Assembly (NCBI RefSeq): GCF_002995785.1
Contig: NZ_PVXO01000073.1
Coordinates: 90,567-154,566 of the forward strand
DNA: 64,000 bases
Origin: Clostridium liquoris
Lineage (GTDB): Bacteria; Bacillota; Clostridia; Clostridiales; Clostridiaceae
Reading direction: 5' to 3'
Part shown: positions 54,048 to 63,750 of the stretch, piece after piece
Layout of the letters: each line of letters starts with the position of its first letter
Numbering within the stretch: position 1 is the first letter of the stretch
Translations under genes and position numbers: made by a program
Notes under the pieces: generated by a model
Told to the model about the DNA's origin: nothing
Databases searched by the model: none
What the model saw: only the letters and a program-made list of their open reading frames with translations

Positions 54048-56006
54048 TTATTTTTCAAATCCTATAGGGTTAAACTCAAATCCTGAACCTTCATAGTACT
54101 TACTAAACAATTCATAATACTCTAACCTCAGGCCTTGTATGAATACAATTAACCCTTCCAATCCAATTATAATAATATTGCCAAGCACATACATAAATGC
54201 ACTTCCAAAGCCGTTGTTTATCATTTGAGCCATGGATGCAAAAGCTATAAATAACCCAACATGGTTTAGTGCAAATGCACCAACTCTTATAAATGATATA
54301 GTATTTGAAAACATACTTAATAAAGTTTCAATAACACCAAAACCACCCTCTATATAATAATCACTTTTGTCTTCATTATATAAGGGCCTTTTTTTCAAAA
54401 TAATATTAGCTATAGGCTGTTTAAATACCATAAGTGCTAAAAGCACTACAAATAAGATTACCCATGTATTTGTATTTAAACTTTTAACATTATTAATTTT
54501 TGTATATGCAAATACTAATAATGATATATAGAATACCAAACCAACCAATCCATTTTTACCAAACAATCCATTTTCCAAATCACCTTTTTTAGCATTATTA
54601 ATAAGGCTATATATAAATCCTATAATTAAAAAACCACATCCAAGGATTATTGCAAAAATCAGCATTTCTTTTATATTTTCCATAGGTCTTATCAATAACG
54701 GATCTATTACATCTTCAAATCCAAATACACTTCCATATAAGAATCCAAAAATGGTGGAACTTATTCCAAGCCTAGCTAAAATGCCTCCGAAATTGTAATT
54801 ATTCTTTTTGTATTTTAGATAAAGACCAGCCAATAGAAAGACTAAGCCTTGTCCAACATCTCCAAACATTAATCCAAACATTATCATATAACTTATTGCA
54901 AAAAAACATGTAGGATCTGTTTCAGTATAACTAGGTACTCCATACATATATACCATACTCTCAAAAGGCTTTACTGCGGGGTTATTTTTTAATTTTGTTG
55001 GTGGTTCTATATCATCATGTACTCTGTCTGGGGATCTTTCTATAATAACTATTTTAGAATCAAAATAACTCATTTTTTCTTTGAATCTATCCATCATGCT
55101 TTCTGCTACCCATCCACATAAATAGAAGAATTCCCTAGTATGCGCAACATACTCTTTTAAATGCAAGCTTTTCTGTTTTAGCTGAAAGCTTCTCCTAATT
55201 ATGGCTATATCCCTTTTGTATTGAGTGTATATATCTTCAAGTACCTTTTCTGAATCCTTTATATCTGCATTAACATTTATTAGTTCATTATCTATTCCTT
55301 CTGATATATCTTTAGGTGTACCAGTATAATCTATGGGTAAAATTAATTTCTTGGCATTTAATGACTTAAATAATTTTTCAATTTCACCTTCCATTATTTT
55401 AGGGGCAAACACTACAGCTACTTGAAATTCTCTATCCTTATAATCACTTATAATGATAGCAGGTATATTTTCATAGTTTGATTTAATCTTTAAATAATTA
55501 CTTTTGGGCAATCTAAATACCCTTATATAAAAATTTTTTAAGTTTTTTAAGTCTTCTATAGTTAAATCTATATCCTTAATATAGCTAATATTTTCTTTAT
55601 ATTCTTCTAGTTTCTCCTTTTTAGTCCTATAAAAAGATAAATCTTTATTAGCCTTTTCAAATTTTTTAATAATAAAATCTAACTTTTCTTCTAATTTGCT
55701 GGAGTCTAATATTAGCTCATCGTCACGTACTTTTTCATCATCTTTTTCAATTATTTCATCTAGTTTTTTTATCTTCATCTTAATTTGTGAATAATCTGTT
55801 TTATTAACATATGGTCTTACATGATTAAAATCAATCAATGCATCTAAATTATTTTCAGTAACAGATAAATTAAAATCACTTCTGCCTATTTCATCAATTG
55901 CATTTACAGGATGAAGGGAATTAGATAGGACTACATATTCAGCTACATCTTCTAAAATATCCATAGACCCTACTACATTCACCATAGTCATCTTTTCAAT
56001 TGACAC
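54048..56006 (-). CDS. ntpI: V-type ATPase subunit I (a-type stator)
   Basis: A 652-residue protein. The N-terminal half is a cytoplasmic coiled-coil domain. The C-terminal half has about seven to eight membrane helices (from FFAISYMIMFGLMFGDVGQGLVFLLAGLYLKY onward) carrying the half-channels and conserved arginine region near SMFSNTISFIRVGAFALNHVGLFIAF. It is the static ion-channel partner of ring subunit K. Confidence 0.95.
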   Translation of the reverse strand: MSIEKMTMVNVVGSMDILEDVAEYVVLSNSLHPVNAIDEIGRSDFNLSVTENNLDALIDFNHVRPYVNKTDYSQIKMKIKKLDEIIEKDDEKVRDDELILDSSKLEEKLDFIIKKFEKANKDLSFYRTKKEKLEEYKENISYIKDIDLTIEDLKNLKNFYIRVFRLPKSNYLKIKSNYENIPAIIISDYKDREFQVAVVFAPKIMEGEIEKLFKSLNAKKLILPIDYTGTPKDISEGIDNELINVNADIKDSEKVLEDIYTQYKRDIAIIRRSFQLKQKSLHLKEYVAHTREFFYLCGWVAESMMDRFKEKMSYFDSKIVIIERSPDRVHDDIEPPTKLKNNPAVKPFESMVYMYGVPSYTETDPTCFFAISYMIMFGLMFGDVGQGLVFLLAGLYLKYKKNNYNFGGILARLGISSTIFGFLYGSVFGFEDVIDPLLIRPMENIKEMLIFAIILGCGFLIIGFIYSLINNAKKGDLENGLFGKNGLVGLVFYISLLVFAYTKINNVKSLNTNTWVILFVVLLALMVFKQPIANIILKKRPLYNEDKSDYYIEGGFGVIETLLSMFSNTISFIRVGAFALNHVGLFIAFASMAQMINNGFGSAFMYVLGNIIIIGLEGLIVFIQGLRLEYYELFSKYYEGSGFEFNPIGFEK

Positions 56007-56017
56007 AAAATCACCCC

Positions 56018-57064
56018 CTAATTAATAGTGGTCACATATTTTAAAGTCTCTTCACTGCTTATGCTGTATCTTTTGCTCTCTATTATAGATACTATATCTG
56101 TTATTTCTAACAATGCCAATTCTAAATATGCTATAGCTACGGATATATTGTTCTCATTTTTTTTCTGATATTGAAGATACATTTTCTTTAAGTAATTGTG
56201 AATATCCCTTTGAATTAAGTATTCATCTTTTTTACCATCTTCAAATACCTCACTATAGCTAGTCTTACTTACCAATTTAGAAAACTCCTCCATATCCTTT
56301 GAATAGCAAAGCTCCTTTAATGAATTTATATTTAATTTATACCCATTGTAGACAGTATAATTTAGTAATTCCTCAGGACTCATTGTGTAATATTTTTTTC
56401 CTCTAAATATCCATTGAATATTTAACAGATCATTATATACACCTAAAAACTTATTCATTAATTCTTTATCTTCATTATTAAGGTTATTTATAAATTTTTT
56501 TATAGAATTAAAATGGATAAAATCTAGTGCAGTTTCTATTCTAAATAGCCCTTCTTCTTTTATCCCTTCTATAATATGACCCAAGTATTTATAATATTTT
56601 GTATCCTTAAGATATTCTCCTACTTCATACACATCTTTGGCTTCAATTAACTTATCATAATCTACATTGCTTAGTGGGCTTCTATATGTGATCAAAGATT
56701 CTAATTCCTCTTTGCTTTTTCCTAAATATTTAGCTCTAAAAATATTTTTTAAATCCTCTACTTCAAATCTTATAAACAATATACTGAATAATTTTTTATA
56801 ATTTCCACTAAAATAATGACTTAATTTATAAAAATTTTTAATATAGTTTTCCTTCAATATATGCTCAAGTTGTATCCTATGAATATCCTCTATATCGTAT
56901 TCCTTTAAGACATCATAATATGGCGTTTCTTCTTTTAAATAATTAACAGCCTCACTGTAATCCTTAGTTTCTATGATTTTATTATATTGATCACTACTTA
57001 AGAACTTTCCTTCTAGTGCCTTTATTTTTGTATTTACAGCAGCATACTTTGCTATACTACCCAT
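56018..57064 (-). CDS. ntpC: V-type ATPase subunit C (NtpC, d-type)
   Basis: A 348-residue, mostly helical protein of the bacterial subunit C / eukaryotic d family (YAAVNTKIKALEGKFLSSDQYNKII ... SYSEVFEDGKKDEYLIQRDIHNYLKKMYLQYQKKNENNISVAIAYLELALLEITDIVSIIESKRY). It sits as a socket between axle and K ring. It lies between the stalk subunit and subunit I genes, an order unlike E. hirae, where ntpC follows ntpE. Confidence 0.93.
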   Translation of the reverse strand: MGSIAKYAAVNTKIKALEGKFLSSDQYNKIIETKDYSEAVNYLKEETPYYDVLKEYDIEDIHRIQLEHILKENYIKNFYKLSHYFSGNYKKLFSILFIRFEVEDLKNIFRAKYLGKSKEELESLITYRSPLSNVDYDKLIEAKDVYEVGEYLKDTKYYKYLGHIIEGIKEEGLFRIETALDFIHFNSIKKFINNLNNEDKELMNKFLGVYNDLLNIQWIFRGKKYYTMSPEELLNYTVYNGYKLNINSLKELCYSKDMEEFSKLVSKTSYSEVFEDGKKDEYLIQRDIHNYLKKMYLQYQKKNENNISVAIAYLELALLEITDIVSIIESKRYSISSEETLKYVTTIN

Positions 57065-57067
57065 TTC

Positions 57068-57400
57068 CTATTCCTCCTTAGGAGAACTCAAAATATCAGA
57101 AATAGTTTCTTGTATTATTTTATCTTTTGCATTTTTAAATTTTTCATATAATAAATTAACCTGTTCCTCCTTTTGACTTTTTATACTCTCTACCTGCTTT
57201 TCTGCTTCTACTATAGTCTTTTGCTTAGTTTCCTTTTCAATATTTTTTATATCAGTTTCTTCTTCTCTAGTCATAGCTTGTATTTCGTTTTGTAATTCTT
57301 CTCTTTTTTTCTCTATTTCCTCTTTTTTGTTCTCTCTAAATCTTTCTGCTCCTTCATCTATTGCTATAATTCTTTTAATTGTAAATTCCATATTAATCAC
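57068..57400 (-). CDS. ntpF: V-type ATPase small coiled-coil subunit (NtpF / subunit G-H)
   Basis: A 110-residue protein that is almost wholly coiled coil (AERFRENKKEEIEKKREELQNEIQAM ... EETDIKNIEKETKQKTIVEAEKQVESIKSQKEEQVNLLYEKF). As first gene of the operon it corresponds to NtpF, the partner of subunit E in the peripheral stalk. Identification rests on position and composition. Confidence 0.88.
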   Translation of the reverse strand: MINMEFTIKRIIAIDEGAERFRENKKEEIEKKREELQNEIQAMTREEETDIKNIEKETKQKTIVEAEKQVESIKSQKEEQVNLLYEKFKNAKDKIIQETISDILSSPKEE

Positions 57401-57477
57401 CCCTATTTCTAAAATAATTGCTTGAAATTAATGGTTTATATATACCCTTATTTTATAACCCCTTAAAATATATCCCA

Positions 57478-57506
57478 ATTATAGCACACGCAACCATGGC
57501 TTACAA
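57478..57506 (-). promoter_or_regulatory. Promoter of the V-ATPase operon
   Basis: TTGTAA (57501-57506), a 17-bp spacer and TATAAT (57478-57483) on the minus strand, about 80 bases before ntpF. Confidence 0.75.
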
Positions 57507-57571
57507 ATGTAATTCATATAAGTTTTCAAATAATTAATATTATTAATTTAACCTTATTATTTAACATTATC

Positions 57572-57600
57572 TTGTCCACTCACATATACTAAATTATGAT
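57572..57600 (+). promoter_or_regulatory. Promoter of the ABC transporter genes
   Basis: TTGTCC, a 17-bp spacer and TATGAT on the plus strand, 38 bases before the first ATG. Confidence 0.6.
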
Positions 57601-57638
57601 TTCATTAGTTTTATAACTTAATATAGGAGTGAATTATT

Positions 57639-58397
57639 ATGGGAAAAGTAGAAATTAAAGAAGTCTACATGAATTATCATTCATTAAAAAGCTCAACTAG
57701 TGCACTGAATAACATATCTTTCTCTGTTAATGATAGTGAATTTTTAAGTATTGTAGGGCCTTCAGGCTGTGGTAAATCTACTATCCTTAATATTATTGTT
57801 GGACTTTTAAAGCCTTCATCTGGTGAAGTATATATAGATAGCGAGTTAATCAATGGTGTATCACCTAAAATTGGATACATGTTTCAAAGGGATCATTTAT
57901 TTGAATGGTTAACTGTTTGGGATAATATAATGCTTGGACTAAAAATTCAACACAAGTTGGATATAGAAAAAAAAGATAGAATTATTAATTTACTAAAAGA
58001 TTATAGCCTTTGGGATTTTAAAGATCATTATCCCAATGAATTATCTGGTGGAATGAGGCAAAGAGTAGCCCTTATTAGAACCTTAGCATTAAATCCAGAA
58101 GTTCTACTGTTAGATGAGCCATTTTCTGCATTAGACTACCAAACAAGACTTAATGTTAGTGACGATATTTACAAAATATTAAAAAAAGAAAACAAAACCG
58201 TTATAATGGTTACCCATGACTTATCAGAGGCTATTTCTATGTCTGATAGAATTTTAGTACTTTCCAATAGACCTGCAAAAATAAAAAAAGAACTCAATAT
58301 TAATTTTGAATTAGATAGTGTCTCTCCACTAAAACGTAGAGAAGCTCCTGAATTTAGAGGGTATTTTAATGAATTGTGGAAGGAGTTGAATTCTTAA
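57639..58397 (+). CDS. ABC transporter ATP-binding protein (SsuB/TauB type)
   Basis: A 252-residue ATPase. Walker A GPSGCGKST (40-48), Q-loop in GYMFQRDHLFEWLTVWDNI, signature LSGGMRQRVALIRTLA, Walker B VLLLDEPFSALD and H-loop MVTHDLSEAISM. Nitrate/sulfonate/taurine family. Coupled to the permease gene one base downstream. No binding protein gene is adjacent. Confidence 0.93.
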   Translation: MGKVEIKEVYMNYHSLKSSTSALNNISFSVNDSEFLSIVGPSGCGKSTILNIIVGLLKPSSGEVYIDSELINGVSPKIGYMFQRDHLFEWLTVWDNIMLGLKIQHKLDIEKKDRIINLLKDYSLWDFKDHYPNELSGGMRQRVALIRTLALNPEVLLLDEPFSALDYQTRLNVSDDIYKILKKENKTVIMVTHDLSEAISMSDRILVLSNRPAKIKKELNINFELDSVSPLKRREAPEFRGYFNELWKELNS

Positions 58398-58398
58398 T

Positions 58399-59196
58399 AT
58401 GGTAGACTTTCAAAAAGAACATGATATATATATTAAAAGCATAGAAACCAAAAAAAGAAAAATTATTATTACTAGGATACTGATACTTATATTATTTTTT
58501 CTCCTTTGGGAAATAGCTGGTGACTTAAAATGGATAGATCCTTTCTTGACTAGTACACCTTCAAGAATGTGGAAAAGCCTTGTTAAAATATATAACGAAG
58601 GAACTTTATTTCGCCATATTGGCATTACCTGTTTTGAAACAATAGTAGGATTTATTTTAGGAACTGTTTTAGGTGCCTTAGTAGCCGTATTATTATGGTG
58701 GTCGGATTTTCTATGCAAGGTTTTAGACCCTTATTTAGTAGTATTGAATGCCCTTCCTAAAGTAGCTTTAGCTCCAATAATAATCTTCTGGGTTGGAAAT
58801 GGTCAAAAAGCTATTATAATAGTAGCTCTATTAATTTCAGTGGTTGTGACAACTATAAGCGTTTTAAATGGTTTTAATGAGGTGGATGAAGATAAGATAA
58901 AACTGTTAAAAACCTTTGGTGCATCAAAATTTCAAATATTAATTCATCTTATAGTTCCTGCATCAATACCTACTTTAATATCTGCTCTTAAAATAAATGT
59001 AGGCTTGTCTTGGGTAGGTGTAATAATGGGGGAATTCCTTGTAGCAAAAGATGGATTAGGCTTCTTAATAATATTTGGCGGGCAAATCTCCCAATTAGAT
59101 ATGGTTATGATGAGTATAATAATCCTTTCAATTCTAGCTTATTTAATGTATGAAGTAGTAGCCATTATAGAAAAAAAATTTAGGATTAACTCTTAA
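58399..59196 (+). CDS. ABC transporter permease (SsuC/TauC type)
   Basis: A 265-residue membrane protein with about six helices and the BPD_transp_1 EAA loop (LLKTFGASKFQILIHLIVPASIPTLISALKINVGLSWVGVIMGEFLVAKDGLGFLI), typical for sulfonate/nitrate/pyrimidine-precursor importers. It forms a pair with the preceding ATPase. The NMT1-type lipoprotein at 38.4 kb is of the matching class and may supply substrate. Confidence 0.92.
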   Translation: MVDFQKEHDIYIKSIETKKRKIIITRILILILFFLLWEIAGDLKWIDPFLTSTPSRMWKSLVKIYNEGTLFRHIGITCFETIVGFILGTVLGALVAVLLWWSDFLCKVLDPYLVVLNALPKVALAPIIIFWVGNGQKAIIIVALLISVVVTTISVLNGFNEVDEDKIKLLKTFGASKFQILIHLIVPASIPTLISALKINVGLSWVGVIMGEFLVAKDGLGFLIIFGGQISQLDMVMMSIIILSILAYLMYEVVAIIEKKFRINS

Positions 59197-59218
59197 AAAA
59201 ATTGTGGTCAATTTTTTT
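59195..59218 (+). terminator. Terminator of the ABC transporter operon
   Basis: AAAAAAATTG-TGGT-CAATTTTTTT, starting at the permease stop codon. Confidence 0.85.
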
Positions 59219-59334
59219 AAGTGTATAATAAATAAAAATCTGGTTATTATTTCTAATGGAATATTATTTAATTAAGATAAATATATTTTATTAAGGTCTA
59301 TATCTTTTAGAAAGATACTAAGGGAGGATTTAAG

Positions 59335-59688
59335 ATGAATTATTTTCAAAAAGCTAATGATTACTATAATTTAAAAGACTATAAAAAAGCAATATCACTA
59401 TACCAGAAAGCCATTGATGCAAAGGAAAATGAAGCTGCTTCTTTGTATAATTCAGCAGTTTGCTTTATAAAATTAAAAGAATACAATGAAGCAATTTCAT
59501 TATTAAAATCCGCCATATCCTTAAAAAGAGAAAGTAAGTATTTTTTTAATTTAGGATATTGTTATACTATGATGAAAGATAATAAAAAGGCTTTAATATA
59601 TTTTAACACTGCTTGGTCCCTAGATAATGAAGATAAGGATTGTGAAAGAGCAATTAATTTAATAATAAACAGTTATAAGAAAAAATAA
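59335..59688 (+). CDS. Small TPR-repeat protein
   Basis: A 117-residue protein of about three tetratricopeptide repeats (FQKANDYYNLKDYKKAISLYQKAIDAK, ASLYNSAVCFIKLKEYNEAISLLKSAISLK, SKYFFNLGYCYTMMKDNKKALIYFNTAWSLD). It is cytoplasmic and likely a protein-protein adaptor; partner unknown. GGGAGGA precedes the ATG. Confidence 0.85.
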   Translation: MNYFQKANDYYNLKDYKKAISLYQKAIDAKENEAASLYNSAVCFIKLKEYNEAISLLKSAISLKRESKYFFNLGYCYTMMKDNKKALIYFNTAWSLDNEDKDCERAINLIINSYKKK

Positions 59689-59725
59689 GTTTGTGAAGAA
59701 AAAGTATCTTCACAAACTTATTTTT
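59681..59725. terminator. Bidirectional terminator, TPR gene / deacetylase gene
   Basis: The 19-bp perfect arms 59681-59699 and 59707-59725 overlap the TPR gene stop and end in A and T runs for both directions. Confidence 0.9.
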
Positions 59726-59730
59726 ATATT

Positions 59731-60591
59731 TTAATATAAGGGTCTAAATTCATATCCTTGACTTTTTAAGTATTCTATAATTGATGGCAATGCTTGTGCA
59801 GTTGTTTCTTTTGCTGGTGCATCGTGCATTAAAATTACTAGATGTTCTTGTCCTGCAGCAGTTTCCTCAAGCCTTGAAAGGAGTCTATCTGCTGGTACAC
59901 AATTTGCCTCTGCATCGCCATTAAGAGCATTCCAATCAATATATCTATATTCTGATTCCTTCACTGCTTCTTTAAATGGATTCATCCTATTCCCAAAAGA
60001 CCCTCCTGGAAATCTTATCAACTTATTGTCATAGTTTTCTCCCAATATGGATTTTATTACATTATCACATTTTCTTATATCATTTAAGAAACTTTCTGTA
60101 CTAGAATATATCTGGTTATAATCGTGACTATAGGTATGAATACATACTGAATGTCCCTCTTTATTTTCTCTTTTCACTAATGCGCTATTCTGATTTGCCA
60201 TTTTCCCTATTAAAAAAAATGTAGCTTTTACATTATATGTTTTTAATATATCTAATATTTCAGGGGTTACATTTGCAGATGGCCCATCATCAAAAGTTAA
60301 ATATACAATTTTTTTGCCATCAGGTTTATATGGATCTAATACTGGCTGCAACTTTTCTTCACTTTTAGGTATATTATTTTCTACTTTGCTTTCATTTGTC
60401 TTCTCTACAATGTTGTTATTCTTTTGCGAATGATTTTTAATATCTTCATTATTCTTAACTGCACTAACTACTACACTATTCTTTTTCCCTGCATGGCTTC
60501 CAGCTAAAAAACCTATAGAAAAAAGAACTAAAAACCATATAAATAAACCCATGGTCTTTTTAAATTTGCCTTGTTTATATTGCCTATTCAA
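59731..60591 (-). CDS. Membrane-anchored polysaccharide deacetylase
   Basis: A 286-residue carbohydrate esterase-4 protein. TM anchor at about 14-31, a linker rich in N, K and E (about 45-90), then a complete NodB domain: TFDDGP with D101/D102, HTYSH (H152/H156), RFPGGSFGNRMNPF, and LVILMHDAPAKETT. Unlike the first deacetylase in the window, both aspartates are present, so it is likely an active peptidoglycan or polysaccharide N-deacetylase. The frame extends to 60642, but TTG 60591 after AGGGGGA is the more likely start. It is downstream of the transglutaminase gene. Confidence 0.88.
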   Translation of the reverse strand: MNRQYKQGKFKKTMGLFIWFLVLFSIGFLAGSHAGKKNSVVVSAVKNNEDIKNHSQKNNNIVEKTNESKVENNIPKSEEKLQPVLDPYKPDGKKIVYLTFDDGPSANVTPEILDILKTYNVKATFFLIGKMANQNSALVKRENKEGHSVCIHTYSHDYNQIYSSTESFLNDIRKCDNVIKSILGENYDNKLIRFPGGSFGNRMNPFKEAVKESEYRYIDWNALNGDAEANCVPADRLLSRLEETAAGQEHLVILMHDAPAKETTAQALPSIIEYLKSQGYEFRPLY

Positions 60592-60625
60592 CTCTATCCA
60601 TCCCCCTATTATACAGGTAAAATAA

Positions 60626-61801
60626 TTACCATTCTCCAGCAATATTTGAATTCTTATGGTCTAAGTCAAATCTTTTGCTGTTGAAATAATTCCCGCCTTT
60701 ATAAAAAGTAGTATCTACATTAATCCATTTATTTTCTTCTGGTATATAAACTTGATTCCAGGCATGACTTACCCAACTAACGCCATTAAATCCCTGACCT
60801 GTTATTAGCCTTACTTTTATTCCATTTGCTCTACACATTGCTACATATAAACAAGAGTAATCAAAACAAATACCTTTTTTACTTTGAAAAGTTGGTATAG
60901 CACCGGATTTCACATCAAATTCATTGTTTAATACTTTATAAGCCTTATCATGATCGTAGGAGATATTGTTTCCTATCCAATTATACAATACTTTAGCTTT
61001 TTCTTCTTCTGTAGACTGATTTTCCACTAAGTCTCTAGCAAAACTATCAATTTGCTTATTGGATCGTACCCCTTCATTTAGTGTAACTCCATTATAATAT
61101 ACTATAGTTTTACCCTTTGTATTTTTATCTAAAGTATCTTTAGAATAACTATTTTCCTTTACTACTATTTTAAAGGAATTATTAATTATATCAGGTAATT
61201 TTCTAGCTAACTTTGAGTTTGTAACTGGAATAACTACCTTTTTACATATATAGTTATATGCTTCAGAACTTTCTAAATACCTATTAAATGCTTCATTTGT
61301 ATAGAAAATGGATACAATATTTAAGGAAAAAGTTATGAATAACACATATCCTATAGCTTTTGGAAATTGAAATAATGCCCCTACAGCACTTCTAAATATA
61401 TTACTTTTTCTCTTTAAGTACTTCTCTATATGATCCAAAAATGGATATAAAGTTATATTGCTTATAATATTTAATATCACAGCAATAACCTTATATATTA
61501 GAAGCATAAATAATGGCATTAATATCAAATATATAACAAAAGGTTTGTCCTCTATATATTGTATTATATTTGCTGGAATAGATTCATATATTGTTTTATA
61601 TATTCCACTGTCATGTTGAAAAAATAATTTTTTACCCCAATATGTTCCTAAAAAAAGAGCAGCAATAAAAGAAGTAGTTTTGTTAAGGTCTTCTATGTCA
61701 ATTTTTAAATCATTAGAAGAAAATTTAAATAAAAATCCTTTTATTAAAGGACAAATAATGGCTAAAAATATCACCGCTGTTATAGGATTAATATCAGGCA
61801 T
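60626..61801 (-). CDS. Membrane protein with transglutaminase-like domain
   Basis: A 391-residue protein. The N-terminal 170 residues hold about four to five membrane helices (PITAVIFLAIICPLIKGF, TSFIAALFLGTYWG, PFVIYLILMPLFMLLIYKVIAVILNII, AIGYVLFITFSLNIVSIFY). The C-terminal, probably extracellular part is a transglutaminase-like papain fold: YNWIGNNISYDHDKA, catalytic cysteine C312 in KGICFDYSCLYVAMCR, histidine in SHAWNQVYIP and aspartate in WINVDTTF. Such proteins are proposed proteases or cross-linkers at the cell surface. It overlaps the upstream end of the deacetylase reading frame, so the two may work together on the envelope. Confidence 0.85.
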   Translation of the reverse strand: MPDINPITAVIFLAIICPLIKGFLFKFSSNDLKIDIEDLNKTTSFIAALFLGTYWGKKLFFQHDSGIYKTIYESIPANIIQYIEDKPFVIYLILMPLFMLLIYKVIAVILNIISNITLYPFLDHIEKYLKRKSNIFRSAVGALFQFPKAIGYVLFITFSLNIVSIFYTNEAFNRYLESSEAYNYICKKVVIPVTNSKLARKLPDIINNSFKIVVKENSYSKDTLDKNTKGKTIVYYNGVTLNEGVRSNKQIDSFARDLVENQSTEEEKAKVLYNWIGNNISYDHDKAYKVLNNEFDVKSGAIPTFQSKKGICFDYSCLYVAMCRANGIKVRLITGQGFNGVSWVSHAWNQVYIPEENKWINVDTTFYKGGNYFNSKRFDLDHKNSNIAGEW

Positions 61802-61830
61802 AAAATCACCCCTTCAACCAAAAATAATAA

Positions 61831-62493
61831 TTAATCATTATTGATAAACTTATCTACTACGTGTTTAACATCTTCAAAGCTATATCCTTTTCTTATAAGA
61901 AAATCCCCTAACTTTTTATATAACTTTCTTTTGTCATTTTCTCTTTTTACTAATTGATTATATTTATTTTCTGCTATTTTTACAAGAGCTTCCGCTTCTG
62001 TATTTGAATCCATATTTTCTAATCTTTCACTTATTATACTTTTATCTATACCCTTTTGTAGTAATGAGCACCTTATCTTGTTTCTGCCTTCTACCCCAAT
62101 CCTCTCCTTTATATACATATCAGCATATTTTGAATCATTTATAAAATTGTAGTCTTTTAGGAAAATTACAACTTTTTCTATAGTTTTATTCTCATAACCT
62201 TTACCAAATAGTTTATCATAAACTTGCTTTTCTGTTTTATAACTTTTTTCCAATAATTTTAATGCGTCATTTTTACATTTAATATAATTATCCTGTTCTA
62301 TTATTTCTTTAATGAAAGAAATATCTATGCTTTCACCGGGTTTCAAACCATACCTATAAATAATCTCTGCACTACAGGCAAATAAAAATTCATCATCAAC
62401 ATATATATTAACTCTATTTTTATTTTTCTTTTGTAACTCTATTTTGCTTATTCTATTATTTAAACTATCGATTTTATCTAGATGCTTATCCAA
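61831..62493 (-). CDS. recX: Regulatory protein RecX
   Basis: A 220-residue, helix-rich RecX-family protein (NRVNIYVDDEFLFACSAEIIYRYGLKPGESID ... DALKLLEKSYKTEKQVYDKLFGKGYENKTIEKVVIFLKDYNFINDSKYADMYIKERI), made of three-helix repeats that bind and modulate RecA filaments. It starts at TTG 62493 with AGGAGGAG four bases upstream. It lies downstream of the M16 peptidase gene with 27 bases between. Confidence 0.9.
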   Translation of the reverse strand: MDKHLDKIDSLNNRISKIELQKKNKNRVNIYVDDEFLFACSAEIIYRYGLKPGESIDISFIKEIIEQDNYIKCKNDALKLLEKSYKTEKQVYDKLFGKGYENKTIEKVVIFLKDYNFINDSKYADMYIKERIGVEGRNKIRCSLLQKGIDKSIISERLENMDSNTEAEALVKIAENKYNQLVKRENDKRKLYKKLGDFLIRKGYSFEDVKHVVDKFINND

Positions 62494-62520
62494 AATACTC
62501 CTCCTAAAAAATTTAAATTA

Positions 62521-63750
62521 TTATTGATTTTTTAAAATATGAATTGTTGGATTATTTAATACCTTTCTTCCTACATCATATATATCCTCTTTCTTTATAT
62601 CATCAATCTTTTTCATGTCCTCAATAAAAGCATATATATTTTCTCCATCTATCATTTGATGAAGAATGTAATTACTTAAATCCGTGCCATCTTCTAAGGT
62701 AAAAGCTACAGCTGTTTTTAAAACCTTTTTCATTAGATTTATACTACTATCATCAAATACAATGTTTTCCTTTTTAATATCTTCTATACAGCTATTTATC
62801 ATTTTAATTGTTTCCTCTACATTTTCTTTTCCTACAGCAGTATATATATATAAGGATTTAACATAATTAGTGGTATCTATACTTGTATATACATCATAAG
62901 CTAATCCTTTTTCTTCTCTAAGCTTTCTGAAAAGTATGGAGTTAGCACTATCTCCAAATTTATAATTTAATATTTTTAATGCTAGTTCTCCATGCTTATC
63001 CAGGTTGTGGAAAGTAAATAAATATAATATAGTACTTTGCTCTATGTCACTTTTATATGAAGTAAATATTCCTGGAATATTATTTTCTTCTACTACAGTA
63101 TTTTTTATAAAATTCCTAGGTGTCCAATCTTCAAAGTATTTATTTATAATTTCTAATATATAATCATGCTCATAAGGAGATACTATAGAAATATAGCAAT
63201 TATTTGGTACATAATATCTATGATAAAAATCCAGTAGTAGTTCTCTAGAAAAAGAATTAACATGTTCCTCTGTTCCCAAGATATCATACTTTAATGGACC
63301 ATTCTTAAAACCTATTTCATTTATTCTATTAAAGCTATAGTCTTCTATATCGTCTTTGCTTGTCCTTATTTCTGATAAAATCACTCCTTTTTCCTTTTTC
63401 ATTTCATCTTTAGGAAATATAGAGTTCTTCATCATATCACTTAAAAGCTCAATGGAATTTTCCAATTCATCTATCAATGCTGTTATACTAAAAACAGTAC
63501 AATTATGATCTGTATATGCATTGTATTCCCCCCCAAGAGCTTCTAATTCATTATTTAATCTTTCATTATCCCTATTATTTGTTCCTTTAAATAACATATG
63601 TTCTATAAAGTGGGAAATACCTCTTTCTGAGCTTTTTTCATATAATGAGCCTACTTTTATGCCTATATGAATAGAAAAAATCTGGGTGTCTTTTTTTACA
63701 GAAATTAATTCTATTCCATTAAATAATTTATCACGTTTTGACTGAAACAT
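62521..63750 (-). CDS. M16 family zinc peptidase
   Basis: A 409-residue processing-peptidase-like protein. The inverted zinc motif HFIEH (47-51) is in SERGISHFIEHMLFKGT, with the downstream glutamate region NELEALGGEYNAYTDHNCTVF and the C-terminal half LFRKLREEKGLAYDVYTSIDT. It is probably a cytoplasmic oligopeptidase. AAAGGAGAG precedes the ATG. It is the last complete gene before the window edge. Confidence 0.92.
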   Translation of the reverse strand: MFQSKRDKLFNGIELISVKKDTQIFSIHIGIKVGSLYEKSSERGISHFIEHMLFKGTNNRDNERLNNELEALGGEYNAYTDHNCTVFSITALIDELENSIELLSDMMKNSIFPKDEMKKEKGVILSEIRTSKDDIEDYSFNRINEIGFKNGPLKYDILGTEEHVNSFSRELLLDFYHRYYVPNNCYISIVSPYEHDYILEIINKYFEDWTPRNFIKNTVVEENNIPGIFTSYKSDIEQSTILYLFTFHNLDKHGELALKILNYKFGDSANSILFRKLREEKGLAYDVYTSIDTTNYVKSLYIYTAVGKENVEETIKMINSCIEDIKKENIVFDDSSINLMKKVLKTAVAFTLEDGTDLSNYILHQMIDGENIYAFIEDMKKIDDIKKEDIYDVGRKVLNNPTIHILKNQ

